DNA from: Prochlorococcus sp. AG-409-D09
GTDB taxonomy: Bacteria; Cyanobacteriota; Cyanobacteriia; PCC-6307; Cyanobiaceae
Direction of reading: 5' to 3'
DNA length: 62,610 nt
Assembly (NCBI GenBank): GCA_003215935.1
Contig: QCJQ01000005.1
Location: forward strand, 1-62,610
Made by a program: the position numbers and the translations under genes. Positions 61,046 to 62,610 of this stretch are shown one piece after another. The notes under the pieces are model-generated. The model was given only the letters and a program-made list of their open reading frames with translations. It did no database searches and was not told the origin of the DNA. Positions within the stretch are counted from its first letter, which is position 1. Each line of letters opens with the position of its first letter.

Positions 61046-62610
61046 TCAAAAGGTAACTGAATGAGCTTCATTAATTCCTTTAATGGAAACAATCGAACTT
61101 AATAATTTAGAAGGGATTGGATCATCTACACTCAAAACCATCACAGCTTCTCCACGTACAATCCTTCTACCTACTTGCATTGATGCAATATTGACATTGT
61201 GTTCACCAAGTAAAGAACCAATATTTCCAATAATTCCAGGCATATCTCTATGCCTGGTAAATAACATATATCTACTCGGGACAACATTTATGGGAAATTC
61301 ATCAATACTAGTTATGCCCAAATCCCCATCCCCAAAAACAGTACCTGAAACTGTATGCCCTCCAGCATCATCAATAGTTTGCAGTTGCAATAAACCTCCA
61401 GAAATTTCTGGACTTGATTCATCTGTAACTTCAATTACATCTATTCCTCGTGCTTTAGCTTCAAGAGAAGCATTCACATAATTAATTCGATCTCCTAAGG
61501 CACTAGACAATAATCCTTTTAAAGTAGCAATAACCAATGGCTGAGATGGATGTTGAGAAAACTCTCCTTGTAAGCGAACTTCTATTTTCTGAACTTGACC
61601 ACCTGATATTTGACTAATTAATAAGCCTAATGTTTCTGCTAATTGCAAATGAGGCTTCAAGCTATCCATTATTTCAGCGCTAAGTCCCGGAATATTGACA
61701 GCACTTCTGGCAGGCAATCCTAAAATGACATCACGAATTTGTTCTGCAACATCTATCGCAACATTTTTCTGAGCTTCAACTGTAGATGCTCCTAAATGTG
61801 GAGTTAAAAGCAATCGATCCTTTACTAAAAGCAATGGAGAATCTTTTCTTAATGGTTCATCAGCAAAAACATCTAAAGCTGCTCCAGAAATAACTCCAGC
61901 TTCTAAAGCTTTTGCTAAATCATATTCATTAATAATTCCCCCTCGAGCACAATTAACCAATCTAGAGGAAGATTTCATTTTCGAAAGCAATTTCTCATCA
62001 ACCAAATTCTCCGTCTCTGGAGTTCTAGGGAGATGCAATGTAATGTAATCTGATTTTTTAAATAGATCTTCAATCTCACTTAACTGAACATTCATTTGTT
62101 GTGCCCGTTCTGAAGACACAAAAGGATCGAAACCAATCACTTGCATCCCCATGGCATTAGCAACCTTGGCTACATGAGACCCTATTTTTCCTAACCCTAC
62201 AACTCCCAAAACTTTTTGAAAAAGTTCATTCCCAACAAACTTTTTTCTTTCCCATTTCCCAGAAAAAGTACTTTCATACGCTTGTGGGATATTTCTAGAA
62301 AGAGCTAGAAGCATTGCTAGAGCATGTTCAGCTGCTGCAATAGTGTTTCCGCCTGGAGAATTAACAACCAGAACACCTTGCTTAGTAGCAGAACTCACAT
62401 TTACGTTGTCGACTCCAACTCCAGCTCGACCAATAATTCTAAGTTTTTTAGCTTTTTCAATAACAGCTGAAGTGACCTGCGTCCCAGAGCGAATCATAAG
62501 TGCGTCATAATCACAAATAATCTGCTTTAACTCATCAACTGAAAGAGAAAGTTTCTGATCAACTTGTGCAACTTGATTCAGAATGTCTATGCCAGCTTGA
62601 TCAATAGGGT
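61046..62610 (-). CDS. serA: D-3-phosphoglycerate dehydrogenase, 5' end cut by window edge
   Basis: NAD-dependent first enzyme of serine synthesis. The frame is open to the right edge: upstream of the first ATG (62497) the same frame encodes GIDILNQVAQ and CDYDALMIRSG, typical of the SerA N-terminus, so only a few residues are missing. Seen in order: RIIGRAGVGVDNVNV, GNTIAAAEHALAMLLAL, LGVVGLGKIGSHVAK (NAD Rossmann), LHLPRTPETENLVDE, NCARGGIINEYDLA, and the catalytic TPHLGASTVEAQKNVA. An intervening ASB domain and a C-terminal ACT domain follow (YMLFTRHRDMPGIIGNIGSLL, about the last 75 residues), giving the long form. It is followed by prmA. Confidence 0.95.
   Translation of the reverse strand, partial: PIDQAGIDILNQVAQVDQKLSLSVDELKQIICDYDALMIRSGTQVTSAVIEKAKKLRIIGRAGVGVDNVNVSSATKQGVLVVNSPGGNTIAAAEHALAMLLALSRNIPQAYESTFSGKWERKKFVGNELFQKVLGVVGLGKIGSHVAKVANAMGMQVIGFDPFVSSERAQQMNVQLSEIEDLFKKSDYITLHLPRTPETENLVDEKLLSKMKSSSRLVNCARGGIINEYDLAKALEAGVISGAALDVFADEPLRKDSPLLLVKDRLLLTPHLGASTVEAQKNVAIDVAEQIRDVILGLPARSAVNIPGLSAEIMDSLKPHLQLAETLGLLISQISGGQVQKIEVRLQGEFSQHPSQPLVIATLKGLLSSALGDRINYVNASLEAKARGIDVIEVTDESSPEISGGLLQLQTIDDAGGHTVSGTVFGDGDLGITSIDEFPINVVPSRYMLFTRHRDMPGIIGNIGSLLGEHNVNIASMQVGRRIVRGEAVMVLSVDDPIPSKLLSSIVSIKGINEAHSVTF

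Overview
The window reads as a stretch of chromosome from a marine picocyanobacterium, most likely Prochlorococcus. It is AT-rich (about one-third G+C by eye) and densely packed, with short or overlapping gene junctions. Markers pointing this way are kaiB-kaiC with no kaiA beside them, an NblS-type sensor kinase behind purD, a clpR-clpP3 pair, a high-light-inducible (Hli) protein, a plant-type ferredoxin, DUF1825/DUF3086/DUF3119 proteins and a pentapeptide-repeat lumenal protein. The exact clade cannot be fixed from the sequence alone; a low-light-type strain is a guess.

Layout. 0-10 kb: trpC (cut by the left edge), lpd and a SpoU methylase on the minus strand; then murA, tRNA-Leu(CAA), argD and folC on the plus strand; then a flavin oxidase and a cytosine-deaminase-like amidohydrolase on the minus strand. 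10-16 kb: tRNA-His, miaB, then a wall and division run (ddl, a small membrane protein, ftsQ, ftsZ), the SRP RNA on the minus strand, and panB. 16-22 kb: hemW-like radical SAM gene, a PIN/TRAM membrane protein holding a perfect 32-bp palindrome, clpR-clpP3, ilvC, cbiB. 22-27.5 kb: the least ordinary region, with two glycosyltransferase-type genes, a truncated ndhF, an hli gene and several very small membrane or secreted proteins of unknown function. 27.5-31 kb: a long perfect hairpin, hup, a degenerate metallo-beta-lactamase-fold protein, glgX, tRNA-Gly(UCC). 31-38 kb: a sugar-type transporter, an MlaE-like permease, DUF3119, DUF3086, plsY, then pyrF, tyrS and DUF1825 on the opposite strand. 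38-47.5 kb: a GIY-YIG-like protein, pepA, an exported MsrA, and an outer-membrane cluster bamA-lpxC-fabZ-lpxA-lpxB with purC upstream. 47.6-54 kb: purD-nblS, kaiB-kaiC converging on it, rplU-rpmA. 54-62.6 kb: a methyltransferase, truB, a SpoIID-like protein, rnz, the pentapeptide protein, small unknowns, ferredoxin, prmA and serA (cut by the right edge).

How it works together. Most genes are core housekeeping: amino-acid, purine, pyrimidine, folate, pantothenate and cobamide biosynthesis, peptidoglycan and lipid A synthesis, cell division, tRNA modification and ribosome assembly, glycogen breakdown, and timing and stress sensing (KaiBC, NblS). No integrase, transposase, CRISPR array or phage genes were recognised. 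No clearly new multi-gene system was found. The best leads are the small-protein cassette around hli, the exact 32-bp palindrome inside a conserved coding region, the 8-base gap between tRNA-Leu and argD, the metal-site-dead MBL protein, and a cbiB gene whose conserved N-terminus lies upstream of any standard start codon.
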